Below are positions 6,505 to 7,864 of a stretch of 7,864 nucleotides of DNA, in pieces; the first letter of the stretch is position 1; each line of letters starts with the position of its first letter. Both the position numbers and the translations under genes were made by a program. Under the pieces are notes generated by a model. That model had not been told where the DNA came from, did not search any database, and saw only the letters and a program-made list of their open reading frames with translations. This DNA comes from Candidatus Woesearchaeota archaeon (GTDB lineage: Archaea > Nanobdellota > Nanobdellia > Woesearchaeales > UBA12501), in the NCBI GenBank assembly GCA_016177315.1, contig JACOVN010000124.1, forward strand, positions 1-7,864, read 5' to 3'.

Positions 6505-6753
6505 TTATTGTTCATCCTTGTGATAGATCTCCAAAAAAATAAGCTTATGTTCTGAGGGTATATAGGCATAGGCCAACCGGTACGGCGCGATATACACCTC
6601 TCTGGTTCCCTTGCGGTTATACCGCATGGGCTTGCCTATTTCTGGATTGTCAATAATTTTCTCAATCTGTTTCTTTATTTTTTCTTTAACTTCTTGATGC
6701 TTTATCTTGCTAATCACTTTCAGAAAATCCTCTTCGTAGTCAATGGTTAACAT
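6505..6753 (-). CDS. RelE/ParE-family toxin
   Basis: The 82-residue protein shows the archaeal RelE pattern: an N-terminal helical half (about 5-36), then G49-T-R51-E-V-Y54, R59 and Y62 on the beta-sheet, and the closing Y77-H78-K-D-E-Q82 typical of archaeal RelE homologues. RelE toxins are ribosome-dependent mRNA endoribonucleases; this exact activity is inferred from family membership. The start codon overlaps the end of the antitoxin gene by 7 nt (ATGTTAA) and has no Shine-Dalgarno of its own, so translation should be coupled to the antitoxin. It is full length with no sign of decay. Confidence 0.92.
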   Translation of the reverse strand: MLTIDYEEDFLKVISKIKHQEVKEKIKKQIEKIIDNPEIGKPMRYNRKGTREVYIAPYRLAYAYIPSEHKLIFLEIYHKDEQ

Positions 6754-7013
6754 GCTTTAAGTTCCTTGAGAAAATCCTCTTTTGATTTGCTTGTAAACTT
6801 ACCCCCATCATACCTCTGCCAGGCTTTTTCGACTCTTTCTGCAAAAAGCAAATCCTCTTTTATATTCTCCCCAATACTCTTCAAGTTTTTCAAGATAATC
6901 CGTTTATTATCCTTGATGATGAGAAATACATCGCCAGCATGGACATCCTGTCTCAGTGCACTAGGAATGACTATTTGACCTTTCGTGCTTACCTTTGCGA
7001 TGGCAAATTCCAT
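6747..7013 (-). CDS. AbrB/MazE/SpoVT-type antitoxin
   Basis: The 88-residue protein has an N-terminal swapped-hairpin AbrB DNA-binding domain (about 5-43). It is recognised by VSTKGQIVIPSALR (8-21) and the following GDVFLII and RIILK strands. The C-terminal part (about 50-88), including AWQRYDGGKF and FLKEL, resembles the toxin-binding tail of archaeal AbrB antitoxins. It should neutralise the RelE toxin encoded directly downstream and repress their shared promoter. A 16-bp dyad lies just upstream of its start. Pairing AbrB-type antitoxins with RelE-type toxins is common in archaea. Confidence 0.93.
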   Translation of the reverse strand: MEFAIAKVSTKGQIVIPSALRQDVHAGDVFLIIKDNKRIILKNLKSIGENIKEDLLFAERVEKAWQRYDGGKFTSKSKEDFLKELKAC

Positions 7014-7026
7014 GTGTATCCCATTT

Positions 7027-7042
7027 GTAAGGTATGCCTTAC
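7027..7042. promoter_or_regulatory. Probable autoregulatory operator of the toxin-antitoxin operon
   Basis: GTAAGG, a TATG spacer and CCTTAC form a perfect 6+6 inverted repeat. It lies between the minus-strand TATA box (7053-7046) and the antitoxin ATG (7013), just ahead of the expected transcription start near 7023. Binding there would block initiation. The AbrB-type antitoxin, alone or with RelE, is the obvious candidate ligand. Confidence 0.6.
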
Positions 7043-7045
7043 TTC

Positions 7046-7053
7046 TATATAAA
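7046..7053 (-). promoter_or_regulatory. TATA box of the antitoxin-toxin-phosphatase operon
   Basis: On the minus strand this reads TTTATATA, centred about 36 bp before the antitoxin ATG. The predicted leader is about 10 nt, with only a weak GGGA as a possible ribosome site. It starts 5 bp after the stop of the membrane-protein gene, so the operon need not depend on readthrough from it. Confidence 0.65.
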
Positions 7054-7058
7054 TCTTC

Positions 7059-7730
7059 CTATTCCCTCCCCTCTCCCACTCTCGGCTCTTGCACTGCTGC
7101 AATCGGTACAGCCAACCGCACGATCCAAAAGAAGAGCAGCAGGAGGAAGAACAATGCAAGGGCTGCAAGAATCGTGTACCAGTCAAACGGAATGTTGGAG
7201 TAAACAATAGCAATTCCAACGTATGCTGTTAGATTCACCGGCAAGGGGGAGGAAATGAAGAATGCAATTCGCTTAGGAATTCTGTGAAAGAAATCTTCAA
7301 ACAACAGTATGATACCCTCAATAAAGACAAGCATAGCAATCAGCATTTTTGTTGGCACTGGCGACTCAAGGAGGAAAGTCAAAGTGCCCAATGCCTGGGG
7401 ATGGTTGTATAGATACCGGAACAAATCAATGGAGACAAAGATCAGGACAAGGCTATTGCCTACGGCAGTGTTCCAGCCCAACTCTTCTCGCGTGTATCTG
7501 CCGAAGTAGAACTCCATCATGAGGAGTGTAAAGACCAGAGGAAAGACAATCCAGAGCATGTCGTGATTGGTGGAAGGCGCATAAACCATATCCTTGATTC
7601 GCTCGACAATGTTCGGCAAAAAAACAGTTTCGAAATAGCCTCCAGCAGAGCTTGCCTCCGCTGTGGCATTGGCCATTGCGCCGATGGAGAGCAAGATCAT
7701 GGGAGCCTCTTTTTCAAGTAAACTAAACAT
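7059..7730 (-). CDS. Five-helix integral membrane protein of unknown function
   Basis: The 223-residue protein has an N-terminal segment ending near residue 55 and then about five hydrophobic helices, roughly 57-76, 88-107, 128-147, 158-178 and 184-210. A short charged tail follows. The linker after helix 1 (EFYFGRYTREELGWN, 73-87) and the acidic E138/E145-D146 of helix 3 stand out as polar positions in or near the membrane. I believe similar proteins occur in other DPANN archaea, but I know of no function. The start is uncertain. ATG 7730 gives the longest frame but has no ribosome site. ATG 7700 (codon 11) has AGAGG 5-6 nt upstream and a TATA-like TTTATGTT about 29 bp upstream, and may be the real start. 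It is transcribed toward the toxin-antitoxin operon. Confidence 0.8.
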   Translation of the reverse strand: MFSLLEKEAPMILLSIGAMANATAEASSAGGYFETVFLPNIVERIKDMVYAPSTNHDMLWIVFPLVFTLLMMEFYFGRYTREELGWNTAVGNSLVLIFVSIDLFRYLYNHPQALGTLTFLLESPVPTKMLIAMLVFIEGIILLFEDFFHRIPKRIAFFISSPLPVNLTAYVGIAIVYSNIPFDWYTILAALALFFLLLLFFWIVRLAVPIAAVQEPRVGEGRE

Positions 7731-7806
7731 AAATGATTAACTTATCTTCCCTTTCTGGATGCAAAGTAACAACCATTCCCTTCTTGAGTTTGAGAAACTC
7801 TTTTAG
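7723..7806 (-). pseudogene. Possible decayed C-terminal end of a gene
   Basis: This minus-strand frame of 27 sense codons reads LKEFLKLKKG then MVVTLHPEREDKLIIYV and stops at TAG, 8 bp into the membrane-protein frame. Its composition (alternating hydrophobic and charged residues, no rare residues) looks like genuine protein. It is cut off upstream by an in-frame TAA at 7809-7807 and has no plausible start. A second minus-strand frame starting at ATG 7850 ends at TAA 7805-7803, and one added base would join the two frames. Either this is a gene remnant, a frameshift or sequencing error in a gene that continues past the window edge, or chance. Confidence 0.25.
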
Positions 7807-7864
7807 TTAGTCAGAGTAATCTTATCCATTTCCAGACTAAATACTGTCATAGAGCTTGAAAATA

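Noticed and set aside
7309..7509. Plus-strand 66-codon frame within the membrane-protein region.
   Set aside because: It is antisense to a gene with clear transmembrane periodicity and has no start signals or recognisable domain.
1..7864. Search for tRNA, rRNA, CRISPR repeats, integrase sites and complete insertion sequences.
   Set aside because: No cloverleaf, regularly spaced repeats, transposase or integrase frames were seen. Intergenic gaps are all shorter than 160 bases and are accounted for by promoters and hairpins.

Overview
The window reads as archaeal, probably from a DPANN-type lineage such as Woesearchaeota (the lineage is inferred). Several starts have a TTTATAAA-like TATA box about 26-30 bp upstream. 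Two genes appear leaderless and one has a strong GGAGG Shine-Dalgarno. The isoleucyl-tRNA synthetase is of the archaeal/eukaryotic type, and an AbrB/RelE pair has the typical archaeal RelE C-terminus. There are seven convincing protein genes and no tRNA, rRNA or CRISPR array. The plus-strand half (1-5924) and the membrane gene have moderate base composition; the block at about 5926-7013 is visibly richer in A+T.

Plus strand, left to right. (1) A 628-residue protein carries a nucleotidyltransferase (MNT) domain with an intact GS-x10-DxD motif, fused to a helical HEPN domain with an R-x4-H motif. My residue-by-residue reading shows that both domains are duplicated within the protein and that one copy of each has lost its catalytic residues. 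The order is degenerate MNT, intact MNT, intact HEPN, degenerate HEPN, then a C-terminal domain I do not recognise. (2) The next intergenic stretch holds a GC-rich hairpin that resembles IS200/IS605 ends and a perfect 8-bp dyad. (3) A protein with two CBS domains and a C-terminal zinc ribbon follows, apparently leaderless. (4) A 1071-residue isoleucyl-tRNA synthetase (ileS) has its own leaderless-type promoter and ends in an oligo-T stretch.

Minus strand, converging on ileS with a single base between the stop codons. In transcription order these are a five-helix membrane protein of unknown function, then an apparent operon of AbrB/MazE-type antitoxin, RelE-type toxin and a histidine-phosphatase-family protein. 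The operon has its own TATA box. A perfect 6+6 inverted repeat lies between that TATA box and the antitoxin start, as expected for an autoregulatory operator. Upstream of the membrane gene, at the right edge, a short protein-like reading frame may be the decayed end of another gene.

The two points most worth following up are the single-chain, internally duplicated MNT-HEPN protein, which looks like a fused relative of HEPN/MNT toxin-antitoxin pairs, and the AbrB-RelE-phosphatase cassette with its visible operator.
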